A stretch of 32,855 nucleotides of DNA from Fidelibacterota bacterium (GTDB taxonomy: Bacteria; Fidelibacterota; Marinisomatia; Marinisomatales; JAADGP01): positions 1 through 32,855 of the forward strand of contig JALUTR010000258.1 in NCBI GenBank assembly GCA_027021785.1, in the 5' to 3' direction. The position numbers and the translations under genes were made by a program. Positions 15,025-24,409 of the stretch are shown piece after piece (the first letter of the stretch is position 1; the number at the start of each line of letters is the position of its first letter). The notes under the pieces were generated by a model. That model was not told where the DNA came from. It ran no database searches and saw only the letters and a program-made list of their open reading frames with translations.

Positions 15025-18000
15025 ATGAATATCCGCAAGACAATCTCAATTCTGGGTAGCGTGTTTTTCATCCTTTTCATCCTGCTGTTCTCCTACTGTG
15101 AAAAATCATCGACCGATCAGACCATCTCAACCGTTCCGGTTGAGAAACCGTTTACCTTACTCCCTGTTGGTTACACCGGTTTGAAATTTGAAAACACGTT
15201 GATTGACGAAAAGGAATTCAACGTTTTTAAGTATCGCAACTACTATAACGGTGGTGGGGTAGCGATCGGCGATGTCAATAACGACGGTCTTCCCGATGTC
15301 TACATTGTCGCGAATCAGAAACCCAATAAACTTTTTCTGAACCTGGGGAATTTCCGGTTTCGGGATGTGACCAAGAAGGCCGGGGTTGCCGGTACTCATT
15401 CCTGGTCCACCGGCGTATGTCTGGTGGATATCAACGGCGATCGACGGCTGGACATTTATGTCAGCAATTCCGGAAACACCAAAGGTGACAACCGCGCCAA
15501 TGAACTCTTTCTGAATATGGGTAACCGGGATGACGGTGTTCCTGTTTTTAAGGAGGCCGCCGCTGATTACGGGATCGATATCAAAGGGTTTTCCACCCAT
15601 GCGGCTTTTTTTGATTACGACCGTGACGGAGATCTGGACCTGTATGTTCTCAATAATGCCTTCCGTGCCATGAGCACGTTTGATCTATCAAACAACCTGC
15701 GCAACGAACGGGATCCCTACGGTGGTGACCAATTATATCGCAACGACAATGGGCATTTTACGGACGTCAGCGCCGAAGCCGGCATTTACGGCAGCGTTAT
15801 CGGGTTTGGCCTGGGAGTCACGGTTTCCGATATCAATAACGACCGCTGGCCGGATATTTACGTTGCCAACGATTTTTTCGAACGGGATTATCTCTACATC
15901 AACAATGGAGACGGCACCTTCACCGAAAAACTGGAAGAAATGATTCAACACATCAGCCTTTCTTCCATGGGCGGAGACATTGCCGATATCAATAATGACG
16001 GGTTCATGGATATCTATGCAACCGATATGCTCCCGGAAGACGACTACCGGTTGAAAACCACCTTTACTTTCGAATCCTTCGAATTCACTGAAAAAAAAAC
16101 CGAATGGGGTTATTACCATCAATTTCCCCAGAATGTATTGCAATTAAACCGTGGATTTAATCGCGATCGCCAAATATTGTTCAGCGATATCGGGTTGCTG
16201 GCGGGGGTGGCGATGACCGATTGGAGTTGGGGGGCGGTTATTGTGGACCTGGATAATGACGGGCTAAAAGATATCTTTGTCTCGACCGGAATATTCCGGG
16301 ATGTTACCGACCAGGATTATATGGCCTTCCTGATGAAGAAAGAAAATATCCGGAAGATCATGCGCGGGGAGCGTATCGATATTCCCGATTTAATACGGAA
16401 AATACCCTCCACGAAGCTCTCCAATTATGCTTTTCGCAATAACGGCAATCTGACATTCACGAACCGGACCCGGGCCTGGGGGTTGGACGTGCCCGGCTTC
16501 TCGAACGGTACCGCCTACGGAGATATCGACGGGGACGGCGATAATGATCTGGTTATTAATAACGTCAATCAACCGGTTTTTGTATATCGGAACGAGGCCG
16601 ATTCCCTCACGGGCAATCACTATTTGAAAGTGAAACTGGTGGGGGTAGGGATGAATACTTATGCCATTGGCGCAAAAGTTACGCTTATCTGCCCCGATCG
16701 GCGGCGTTTCATCCTGGAACAAATGCCCATGAGAGTGTTCCAGTCCTCCGTCGACTATACGCTCAACTTCGGTTTGGGGAAAAACGAACGGGTCGACACC
16801 CTGATCGTTGATTGGCCGGATGGAACACGGGGAATTGCGACAAACATTCCTGCCGACCGGTTGATCACCGTGGATCAAAAAGACGCCCTGCCATACACAC
16901 AAAAACCGCTCCCGAATACAAATCCCATCTTTCGAAATATCTCTGAAACATTCCCCCTTCAATACCGGCATATTGAAAATAAATTCAATGATTTTCAGCG
17001 GGAGCCCTTCATTCCCCATAAATTATCCACTGAGGGACCCGGAATGGCCAAAGGGGACGTAAACAACGATGGATTGGAAGATTTGTATATCGGGGGGGCC
17101 AAGGGATCGGCTGGACAGTTGCTGATTCAAACGAAATCCGGAACATTCAGGAGTACCAATACGCAGGTGTTCCAAAAGAGTAAAATATCCGAGGATGTCG
17201 ACGCAACTTTCATCGACGGCGACGGCGACGGCGACCTGGACCTTTATGTTGTCAGCGGGGGAAATGAATATTCCGCCCGCGCGCCCGCGCTCCTGGACCG
17301 GTTTTACATCAACGACGGTAAAGGAGAATTCACTCTATCGACCAAGGCCCTGCCGCGGTTTTACGCCAGTGGATCCTGTGTCAAAGCCGGGGACTTCGAC
17401 GGCGACGGTGATCCGGATTTATTTGTTGGCAGTCGCAGTATCCCCTGGAAATACGGGCTGACGCCCACCAGCTACCTGCTGGAAAACGACGGCCGTGGAA
17501 ATTTTTCCATCGTCACCGAAAAATATGCGCCCGAACTGGCAACCGTTGGAATGGTGACCGATGCCGAATGGATTGATTACGACAAAGACGGGAGATCGGA
17601 CCTGGTGGTTGTGGGTGAATGGATGCCGGTAACCCTTTTTCGAAACACCGGGAACGCCCTGGTGAACAACACCGAACAGGTCGGGCTACAAAACACCAAT
17701 GGCTGGTGGAATTGTATTGTCGTCAATGACCTGAATGAAGACGGCTATCTTGATTTGGTGGTCGGCAATTGGGGGGAGAATTCCAAAATCAAAGCCTCCC
17801 GTTCGGAACCAGCGTCGATCTACATCTCCGATTTCGACGGGAATGGATTGATTGAACAAATTTTATGCTATTACAAGCAGGGGAAAAATTATCCCCTGGC
17901 CGTAAGACCGGATATGGTACGGCAACTGCCTTACCTGAAAAAAAGATTTCCGTCACATGCCGCTTACGCCGGGAAACAGATAACGGAAATATTTACCGCG

Positions 18001-18411
18001 GAGGAACTAAATAAGGCCGTTGTAAAAAAAGCCTACACGTTTGCATCAACTGTTTTCTACGGAAACCAAGACGGAATATTCCAGGCACGGCAATTACCCA
18101 CCGAAGCACAATTCGCTCCTGTCTATGCCATCATGGTCGACGATTTCGATTCCGACGGTTTTAAGGATTTACTGCTGTCCGGAAATTTCTACGGCGTCCC
18201 TCCCCAGCTTGGAAGGTACGACGCCAGTTACGGCACTCTGCTCAAGGGAGACGGGACCGGCGGATTTACTTCCGTTTCCGCCTGGAACAGCGGATTGTCC
18301 CTGACCGGCCAGGTGCGGGACATGGTTTCTCTTGCCTGGCGCGGTAAATCAGTCTTGATTTTCGCAAAGAATAATGACCGGATTCAGGTTTATGAAATCA
18401 CGCCTCGTTAA
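15025..18411 (+). CDS. Two-propeller FG-GAP/ASPIC surface lipoprotein (paralogue A)
   Basis: The frame is open from 14989, but I choose the ATG at 15025 because it gives a compact lipoprotein leader (MNIRKTISILGSVFFILFIL... ending FSYC, Cys25). The mature protein is about 1100 residues. The first propeller (about 60-525) has FG-GAP loops such as IGDVNNDGLPDVYIV and FDYDRDGDLDLYVL. The ASPIC/UnbV domain lies in the middle (about 530-618), with NHYLKVKLVGVG, GAKVTLICP, NFGLGKNERVDTLIVDWPDG. A second propeller follows (about 640-1128; GDVNNDGLEDLYIGGAKG, FIDGDGDGDLDLYVVSGG). Proteins of this size and order commonly lie beside susCD in Bacteroidota and relatives; they are probably outer-membrane and calcium-binding, with no proven ligand. 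The best match in the window is the protein at 24410-27820, which has the same plan throughout. No good Shine-Dalgarno at either start. Confidence 0.92.
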   Translation: MNIRKTISILGSVFFILFILLFSYCEKSSTDQTISTVPVEKPFTLLPVGYTGLKFENTLIDEKEFNVFKYRNYYNGGGVAIGDVNNDGLPDVYIVANQKPNKLFLNLGNFRFRDVTKKAGVAGTHSWSTGVCLVDINGDRRLDIYVSNSGNTKGDNRANELFLNMGNRDDGVPVFKEAAADYGIDIKGFSTHAAFFDYDRDGDLDLYVLNNAFRAMSTFDLSNNLRNERDPYGGDQLYRNDNGHFTDVSAEAGIYGSVIGFGLGVTVSDINNDRWPDIYVANDFFERDYLYINNGDGTFTEKLEEMIQHISLSSMGGDIADINNDGFMDIYATDMLPEDDYRLKTTFTFESFEFTEKKTEWGYYHQFPQNVLQLNRGFNRDRQILFSDIGLLAGVAMTDWSWGAVIVDLDNDGLKDIFVSTGIFRDVTDQDYMAFLMKKENIRKIMRGERIDIPDLIRKIPSTKLSNYAFRNNGNLTFTNRTRAWGLDVPGFSNGTAYGDIDGDGDNDLVINNVNQPVFVYRNEADSLTGNHYLKVKLVGVGMNTYAIGAKVTLICPDRRRFILEQMPMRVFQSSVDYTLNFGLGKNERVDTLIVDWPDGTRGIATNIPADRLITVDQKDALPYTQKPLPNTNPIFRNISETFPLQYRHIENKFNDFQREPFIPHKLSTEGPGMAKGDVNNDGLEDLYIGGAKGSAGQLLIQTKSGTFRSTNTQVFQKSKISEDVDATFIDGDGDGDLDLYVVSGGNEYSARAPALLDRFYINDGKGEFTLSTKALPRFYASGSCVKAGDFDGDGDPDLFVGSRSIPWKYGLTPTSYLLENDGRGNFSIVTEKYAPELATVGMVTDAEWIDYDKDGRSDLVVVGEWMPVTLFRNTGNALVNNTEQVGLQNTNGWWNCIVVNDLNEDGYLDLVVGNWGENSKIKASRSEPASIYISDFDGNGLIEQILCYYKQGKNYPLAVRPDMVRQLPYLKKRFPSHAAYAGKQITEIFTAEELNKAVVKKAYTFASTVFYGNQDGIFQARQLPTEAQFAPVYAIMVDDFDSDGFKDLLLSGNFYGVPPQLGRYDASYGTLLKGDGTGGFTSVSAWNSGLSLTGQVRDMVSLAWRGKSVLIFAKNNDRIQVYEITPR

Positions 18412-18692
18412 GTTCGCGTAATATAACCTGAACATTTTATCAGCGAAAACGAAAAGGATGTTAGGTGATCATAAAACAAATAGATACAAATACATCAACT
18501 ATTTGCTGATGAATTGTTCACCAAAGACCGATAAAATCGGGGTTAACCCCGCAGTCTCGATTCGATCGGGGTATGCGGCCCGCCGAAGATCCCGCGGGAT
18601 ACAGGGGAGGGTGATTAATTCATTTCTAATTAATAAGGATAAAACACAAGGCCTTGTGTTCCCCTGAAAACGGATAAAACAGGAACAGGAAT
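18412..18692. other. Gene-free spacer dense in palindromes
   Basis: This 281-nt stretch between an ASPIC lipoprotein and the GH3 gene has no credible coding frame. Besides the nested structure listed next, it contains CCGAT/ATCGG (18528-18540, 3-nt loop), CGGGGTTAACCCCG (18538-18551, 14-bp palindrome) and ATCCCGCGGGAT (18589-18600, 12-bp palindrome). The local base composition alternates GC-rich and AT-rich blocks, unlike the flanking genes. It may encode a structured leader or small RNA for the GH3 gene, or be the remains of a small mobile element. No terminator with a T-run was found. Confidence 0.55.
18602..18666 (+). promoter_or_regulatory. Nested inverted repeats able to form a three-way junction
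   Basis: An outer stem pairs CAGGGGA (18602-18608) with TCCCCTG (18660-18666). It encloses two independent hairpins: ATTAATT/AATTAAT (18614-18634, 7-nt loop) and an 18-bp perfect palindrome AACACAAGGCCTTGTGTT (18643-18660), which shares its last T with the outer arm. The arrangement ends 26 nt before the GH3 start codon, inside what should be its 5' leader. The pairing is seen directly; the RNA fold and regulatory function are inference. No known riboswitch core is recognised. Confidence 0.5.
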
Positions 18693-20636
18693 ATGAGGAA
18701 AATAATTAAAATACCGTTGTATCTGTTTTCAGGTCTGGCAGGTCTTATTCTCCTCTGTATTGCAATCTTCTTTTTATACTACAAAATTATCTCCTTCCGC
18801 AACATGGCCCTGTTAGGCCCCGTAGCCCCTTTAATTACCGAAAACGGATTTACGTACCGGGACCTTAATAAAAACGGTCGGCTGGATCCGTACGAAGACA
18901 GCCGCCAACCCATTGATACCCGCATTGAAAACCTGTTATCCCTGATGACCCTGGAAGAAAAGGCCGGAATGATGTTCATTGCCATGATCGGCATGAACGC
19001 TGACGGGAGCCTTATGGAGAGGCCGTTGTTATCGGAGCCGCTTTCGTTCATCCTGAAAACGAATTCGGAAATGGTGGCAAAACTGAAAATGAATCATTTT
19101 AATACCGTACAGGATATTCCGGCGGATAAGATGGCGAAATGGAACAATCATATTCAAAGGCTCGCCGAAAGGACCCGTTTGGGTATCCCCGTCACATTGG
19201 CATCGGATCCCCGGCATGCCGCCCGGGATAATCCCGGCGCCAATGTGTCCACGACGTCCTTCTCGAAATGGCCCACCCCATTGGGGTTGGCCGCAACGAG
19301 AGACACACTTCTTGTCAGAGAATTCGCCGACATAGCCCGGCAGGAATATTTATCCGTAGGGATCAGGCTGGCCTTGCATCCCATGGCTGACCTGGCCACG
19401 GAACCGCGATGGGGACGGATTAACGGCACTTTCGGCGAGGACGCGGAATTGTCCGCCATGATGACCAAAGCTTACATCCTTGGTTTTCAGGGAGACCGGT
19501 TAGGCCCCCGGAGCGTAGCCTGCATGACCAAGCATTTTTCCGGGGGCGGCCCGCAGAAGGACGGAGAAGACCCCCATTTTCCTTATGGCAAAGAACAGGT
19601 GTATCCCGGCAACAACTTTGACTATCACCTGATTCCCTTCGAAAGCGCATTTGCCGCCAACACGGCTCAAATCATGCCGTATTACGGCATTCCCGTCGGA
19701 CAAACCGGTGAAAATGTCGCTTTCGGATTTAATAAAGACATTATTACCGGGCTGTTGCGTGAAAAGTACGGCTTCGATGGAGTTGTTTGTACCGACTGGA
19801 ACATAATTTCCGATACGAAATTAGGTCCCGGCAGAAGTTGGGGAGTGGAATCCCTGACTGTGCCGGAGAAGGTTAAAAAGGTATTGGATGCGGGCTGCGA
19901 TCAGTTTGGTGGAGAATCTTCCCCGCAATGGATCGTTGAACTGGTAAAGAACGGACAAATTAAAGAAAATCGAATTGACAAATCCGTTCGGAGATTGCTC
20001 AGGGATAAATTCAGACTCGGATTGTTCGACAATCCGTATGTCGATGTGCGGGACGCATCGCGAATCGCCGGAAAGCTCGAATTCGTGCGCAAAGGAAAAG
20101 AAGCACAAAGCAAATCGATGGTGTTGCTTAAAAACGATGATCATATTTTACCGTTAAAACCGGGAGTGAAAATTTATACCAGGAATATTGATAACGAAAT
20201 CGCCGCTGATTACGGGATCGTTGTGAACGATCCGCGGGAGGCCGAATTCATTATTGTGCGCCTGAACACCCCGTTCGATCCGCGGAATGAATATTTCCTG
20301 GAACGCTTTTTCCACCAGGGAAGACTTTATTTTACCGAACAGGAAAAACAACCGATATTGCAGTTGGCGGAAACAAAACCGACAATAGTCGGCATCACCC
20401 TGGAGAGGCCGGCCATAATTCCGGAAATATCAAAGTCCTGCGCCGGTTTACTTGCCGACTTCGGATCAAGTGACGATGTATTCCTGGATGTGGTATTCGG
20501 CAAATCGGAACCACAGGGAAAATTACCTTTTGAATTGCCGTCTTCCCCCGAAGCGGTGGAAAAACAACTGGAAGACGTGCCCTATGATTCCGAAAATCCT
20601 CTCTTTTCTTTTGGTTTTGGGTTAAGGTATGAGTAG
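18693..20636 (+). CDS. Membrane-anchored glycoside hydrolase family 3 (beta-glycosidase)
   Basis: The 647-residue protein begins with a basic MRKIIK and one transmembrane helix (about 7-30), so it is tethered with the catalytic body outside the cytoplasm. DLNKNGRLDPYED (about 57-69) looks like an EF-hand-type calcium loop before the enzyme. The GH3 N-terminal barrel shows MTLEEKAGMM, the substrate-site segment EPRWGRINGTFGED, CMTKHFSGGG and YGFDGVVCTDW. The Asp of the last motif (Asp368) is the expected nucleophile; the usual SDW is TDW here. The alpha/beta C-terminal domain follows (KSMVLLKNDDHILPL to the end) and stops without a fibronectin-III tail, so the enzyme is short for its family. 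It should release glucose or another sugar from the non-reducing end of beta-linked substrates. AGGA at 18681-18684 lies 8 nt before the ATG. Confidence 0.92.
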   Translation: MRKIIKIPLYLFSGLAGLILLCIAIFFLYYKIISFRNMALLGPVAPLITENGFTYRDLNKNGRLDPYEDSRQPIDTRIENLLSLMTLEEKAGMMFIAMIGMNADGSLMERPLLSEPLSFILKTNSEMVAKLKMNHFNTVQDIPADKMAKWNNHIQRLAERTRLGIPVTLASDPRHAARDNPGANVSTTSFSKWPTPLGLAATRDTLLVREFADIARQEYLSVGIRLALHPMADLATEPRWGRINGTFGEDAELSAMMTKAYILGFQGDRLGPRSVACMTKHFSGGGPQKDGEDPHFPYGKEQVYPGNNFDYHLIPFESAFAANTAQIMPYYGIPVGQTGENVAFGFNKDIITGLLREKYGFDGVVCTDWNIISDTKLGPGRSWGVESLTVPEKVKKVLDAGCDQFGGESSPQWIVELVKNGQIKENRIDKSVRRLLRDKFRLGLFDNPYVDVRDASRIAGKLEFVRKGKEAQSKSMVLLKNDDHILPLKPGVKIYTRNIDNEIAADYGIVVNDPREAEFIIVRLNTPFDPRNEYFLERFFHQGRLYFTEQEKQPILQLAETKPTIVGITLERPAIIPEISKSCAGLLADFGSSDDVFLDVVFGKSEPQGKLPFELPSSPEAVEKQLEDVPYDSENPLFSFGFGLRYE

Positions 20637-20793
20637 CATTCGGCGGCATGAATATTTCAACTCGATCGAAGTCGGTTTTGCGATCAAATATTTAACCTGA
20701 CTTTGACGATGATTTCGAAGTATCCACAAAAGATCGTTCAGGTAATGTCATTTTTGATTACATGAAAAACAAACGTAATTGACTACTACAATC

Positions 20794-23700
20794 ATGAGGA
20801 AATTAATTCTTTTATCAGGGGTATTCCTGGTTTTTATGACCGGGTGTAAAAAAGGGGTCGGGATCGATCCACAGACCGCGAAACAAATGTTCGTCGAGCG
20901 GAACCTCGGACTGGCATACCTGGAAGAGAACAAACTTCCGAATGCCGCCGAGGAATTCCAAAAATTAATAGCCATCGCTCCGCGTGAACCCTTGGGATAT
21001 GCCAATCTTGGTTTGACGTATTTACGGATGGGAAAACTTGAACAAGCCGAAAAACAGTTACGGGAAGCATTGAAACTCGATCCGAACCATCCCGATATTC
21101 GTCTCCTCCTGGCAACGGTATATGAAATGACCTATCGAAAGGACCAGGCCGTCCGCATCCTGGAGAATACGTTAAAAAGCCATCCTAATCATGTGCGTAC
21201 ATTGTACAAACTTTCGCAATATTACATCAATGCCCGGGATTTGGACCTCCGGCAAAAAGCCGAGAATTATTTGACCCAAATAGTGAACGCGTTGCCTGCA
21301 AACGTAGTGGCCCGCCTTCAGTTAGTGGAATTATTGCTGCGCAACGGAAAGGCCGGCGACGCGGTGCAACAAATGGAAATCATTCGTCAAATCCTGCCGA
21401 GATTGCCGGAAGGATCCCTGGAAATTTTCAGGAAGAGCCTGGAGCTCATGCGCAATGCGAGTGCGGAACAGGCCGTCGTCCCCATGCTTATGTTTCACAA
21501 TATATTAAAATCGACCGCCTTCTATCAGGCGGCAATCACCGAACTGAAAGGGAAGGGCGGTCCCCTCACCGGCATGCCTATCCATCGTTTCAGCCTCGAT
21601 GTATCGTTGCCTGTCCGGGAACAATCCGGCATCCCGTACGCCCTCAACTTTGTGGAGGTAACAGCCGCCAGTGGCCTGGATATTGTTTCACCCGCCGATA
21701 CCACGGCCGCGGAGAATGATGAACCGCAAATCGTGATGGCGCATGGCGATTATGACGGCGATGGAGATCAGGATCTTTTTATTTCCCGCTGGTTGCCGGA
21801 AAAACGGACCAGTCGTCAATATTTGTTTATCAACAATAACGGCACTTTTACAGACATGGCGGCCGATGCCGGCGTCGCCCATACCGGCCGGGATATCTCC
21901 GCCATCTTTGCCGATTATGATAATGACGGCTATCTTGACCTGTTCGTGACCAATACCAGGGTTGACAGATTATACCACAACACCGGTGAGGGCACTTTTC
22001 AGGACGTTACCGCTTCTACCGGGATCAAGAGCGGTTCCAGGGGATTAGCGGCGGTGTTCGCCGATTTGGACCTTGAGGGCGATCTGGACCTCTTTATCGC
22101 CACCGATTCCGAAAACCTGCTCTATCGCAACAACCTGGACGGTACCTTCACGGAAATCGCCGACGAGGTCGGTCTTGACGGAGAAAAAGTTATCAGCCGG
22201 GACGTCGCTTTTGGAGATTTCGATGACGACGGCGATATTGATCTCTTCGTAGTAAACCGGAACGCCGGTACCCGATACTACGATAACTTACGACAAGGTT
22301 ATTTCCGGAATATTACCAAACAAACCGGATTGACGAGTGTCGGCAATTCGGGCGCCGTCGCCGTGGGCGACTATAATAACGATGCCTTCCTGGATTTATT
22401 CGTGACCGGCCTGGACGGCGGCCGGTATTCATTGTTTCGCAACAATGGCGACGGTACCTTTGAACGGGACGCGCAAGCGGACAGCCTTTTCGAAAGTCTC
22501 AGGGATATTTCGGGTCTCGATGCAACTTTTTTCGACGCCGATAATGACGGTTTCCTGGACCTTCTGGTGACGGGTACCTCAAGGAACACAGCCCAAAAGC
22601 ATTCGGGCCTTTTCCTGTTTTATAACAACGGGAAGGGAAAATACCTGGATGCCTCCTCGTTACTACCCGAGAACCCGGAAGCCGGCAGTCAGGTGGAAGT
22701 GTTCGATTACGATAATGACGGTGACCTGGACATTTTCCTGGCGTGTATCCGTGGCGCTGTTCACCTGTTTCGCAACGACGGGGGCAATGTAAACAATTAT
22801 CTGGTGGTTCGACTGGCGGGGCTCCGCACCGGCAGCGGTAAAAACAATTATTTCGGAATCGGCGCCAAGGTGGAAGTAAAAGCCGGCACTTTATACCAGA
22901 TGCGGGTGATGAGCGAACCGATCGCCCATTTTGGTCTTGGCGACCGGGATGGCGCCGACGTGGTTCGGGTTGTCTGGAGTAACGGTGTGCCCCAAAACCG
23001 GTTCAATCCCGAAAGAAACCAAACGGTTGTGGAAAACCAGGTGCTGAAGGGCTCCTGCCCCTGGTTGTACGGTTGGAACGGAAACGAATACGAATTTGTA
23101 ACCGACGTGTTGTGGGCCAGCGCCCTTGGCATGCCCCTGGGAATCATGGGGAAGGAACGGTCCTATGCTTTTGCCAATTCGACCGATGAATACCTGAAAA
23201 TTCCCGGAGAAAAATTGAGGTTGAAAAACGGGAAATATTCCCTGCAGTTTACCAGTGAATTGTGGGAAACCCCCTATGTTGACCGGGTAAAATTGCTGGT
23301 TGTCGACCACCCGGACAGCGTGGATATGTTTATCGACGAAAAATTTACCCCTCCCCCCTTTCCACCTTTTCGCATTTACACGGTTGCACAAAAACGGCTA
23401 CCCGTATCAGCCCGGGATAATTACGGGAATGACGTCCTGCGGGAAATTTCCTACCCGGACAAAAAATACGTCTCATCGCTGATCCCCTCCCGGTACCAAG
23501 GGATCATGGAACCGCACGACCTTATTCTCGACCTGGGAGATTTGTCCCGGGCCGACAGCGTTTTTCTCTTCCTGTACGGCTGGGTATTCCCCACCGATGC
23601 CAGCATTAACGTGAATACGGCGCAATCCGGTTCAATCAACGTAATCCCCCCCTCTCTGCAGGTAATCGACGAACGGGGTAACTGGAAAACCGTGATAGAC

Positions 23701-24375
23701 AACATCGGTTTTCCAAAGGGGAAAAATAAAACCCTGGTGGTAGACCTGAGCGATAAATTTATTTCACCCGGACGGGACTATCGCATCCGGATACGCACCA
23801 ATATGCAGATTTACTGGGATCATGTTTTTTATTCCACCAACGTAAACAGTGGACAACTACGAAAAACCAGCCTGGAACCGGCCGCGGCAAATCTGAACTA
23901 CCGGGGATTTTCAAAGGTTAACCGGGAAACCCCCTATAGTCCGCATATTCCGGACTACCAAACCGTCACCACGGCACCGAAATGGAGAGACCTGATCGGT
24001 TTGTACACCAGATACGGCGATGTGCTGTCATTGCTGCTGGAATCGGACAGCAAGTACGTCATTATGAATGCCGGCGATGAACTTACCCTCGAGTTTGACG
24101 CAACACAGGTACCGGTTTTACCGGCTAACTGGACCAGGGATTTTATATTTTACAATGATGGTTGGCTAAAGGACGGCGATCTCAATACAGCTCGCGGTCA
24201 GACGGTGGAACCATTGCCCTTTCATAGTATGAACTCCTATCCTTACAGCCAAGATGAATCGTATCCCGAAGATGCGGAACACATTACCTATCTCCAAACT
24301 TATAACACCAGAAAAATAACTACCGAGGCATTCAAACGATTTCTATTCAATTTCCACCATGATAATAAGCGATAA
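20794..24375 (+). CDS. TPR + FG-GAP + ASPIC lipoprotein with long unassigned C-terminal module
   Basis: I choose the ATG at 20794 because it gives a lipoprotein leader (MRKLILLSGVFLVFMTGC, Cys18); a TTG 15 nt upstream is in frame but adds nothing. The 1193-residue product has, in order: TPR repeats (about 30-210; LGLAYLEENKLPNAAEEFQK, AEKQLREALKLDPNHPDIR); an FG-GAP propeller (about 310-650; GDYDGDGDQDLFI, DYDNDGYLDLFV); an ASPIC/UnbV domain (about 666-745; GIGAKVEVKAG, HFGLGDRDGADVVRVVWSNG); and a final 440 residues starting CPWLYGWNGNEYEFVTDVLW. I recall that last module from long ASPIC proteins of Acidobacteriota and similar phyla, but know no function for it. It is beta-rich and ends in a conserved-looking basic tail. 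Secreted, lipid-anchored, probably a scaffold or binding protein. Its last 17 nt overlap an upstream in-frame ATG of the next gene. Confidence 0.9.
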   Translation: MRKLILLSGVFLVFMTGCKKGVGIDPQTAKQMFVERNLGLAYLEENKLPNAAEEFQKLIAIAPREPLGYANLGLTYLRMGKLEQAEKQLREALKLDPNHPDIRLLLATVYEMTYRKDQAVRILENTLKSHPNHVRTLYKLSQYYINARDLDLRQKAENYLTQIVNALPANVVARLQLVELLLRNGKAGDAVQQMEIIRQILPRLPEGSLEIFRKSLELMRNASAEQAVVPMLMFHNILKSTAFYQAAITELKGKGGPLTGMPIHRFSLDVSLPVREQSGIPYALNFVEVTAASGLDIVSPADTTAAENDEPQIVMAHGDYDGDGDQDLFISRWLPEKRTSRQYLFINNNGTFTDMAADAGVAHTGRDISAIFADYDNDGYLDLFVTNTRVDRLYHNTGEGTFQDVTASTGIKSGSRGLAAVFADLDLEGDLDLFIATDSENLLYRNNLDGTFTEIADEVGLDGEKVISRDVAFGDFDDDGDIDLFVVNRNAGTRYYDNLRQGYFRNITKQTGLTSVGNSGAVAVGDYNNDAFLDLFVTGLDGGRYSLFRNNGDGTFERDAQADSLFESLRDISGLDATFFDADNDGFLDLLVTGTSRNTAQKHSGLFLFYNNGKGKYLDASSLLPENPEAGSQVEVFDYDNDGDLDIFLACIRGAVHLFRNDGGNVNNYLVVRLAGLRTGSGKNNYFGIGAKVEVKAGTLYQMRVMSEPIAHFGLGDRDGADVVRVVWSNGVPQNRFNPERNQTVVENQVLKGSCPWLYGWNGNEYEFVTDVLWASALGMPLGIMGKERSYAFANSTDEYLKIPGEKLRLKNGKYSLQFTSELWETPYVDRVKLLVVDHPDSVDMFIDEKFTPPPFPPFRIYTVAQKRLPVSARDNYGNDVLREISYPDKKYVSSLIPSRYQGIMEPHDLILDLGDLSRADSVFLFLYGWVFPTDASINVNTAQSGSINVIPPSLQVIDERGNWKTVIDNIGFPKGKNKTLVVDLSDKFISPGRDYRIRIRTNMQIYWDHVFYSTNVNSGQLRKTSLEPAAANLNYRGFSKVNRETPYSPHIPDYQTVTTAPKWRDLIGLYTRYGDVLSLLLESDSKYVIMNAGDELTLEFDATQVPVLPANWTRDFIFYNDGWLKDGDLNTARGQTVEPLPFHSMNSYPYSQDESYPEDAEHITYLQTYNTRKITTEAFKRFLFNFHHDNKR

Positions 24376-24409
24376 AGTGATGAATCAGATAAATGGATTA
24401 CGTTCAAAT

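Noticed and set aside
16390-17019. A 209-codon minus-strand frame inside the two-propeller lipoprotein
   Set aside because: The sense strand encodes recognisable ASPIC and FG-GAP motifs through this interval; the antisense product has no recognisable features.
21745-22750. Internal DNA repeats from the DxDxDG loops as a CRISPR or tandem-repeat array
   Set aside because: The repetition is at the protein level, from propeller blades of variable spacing; DNA copies diverge and are all coding.
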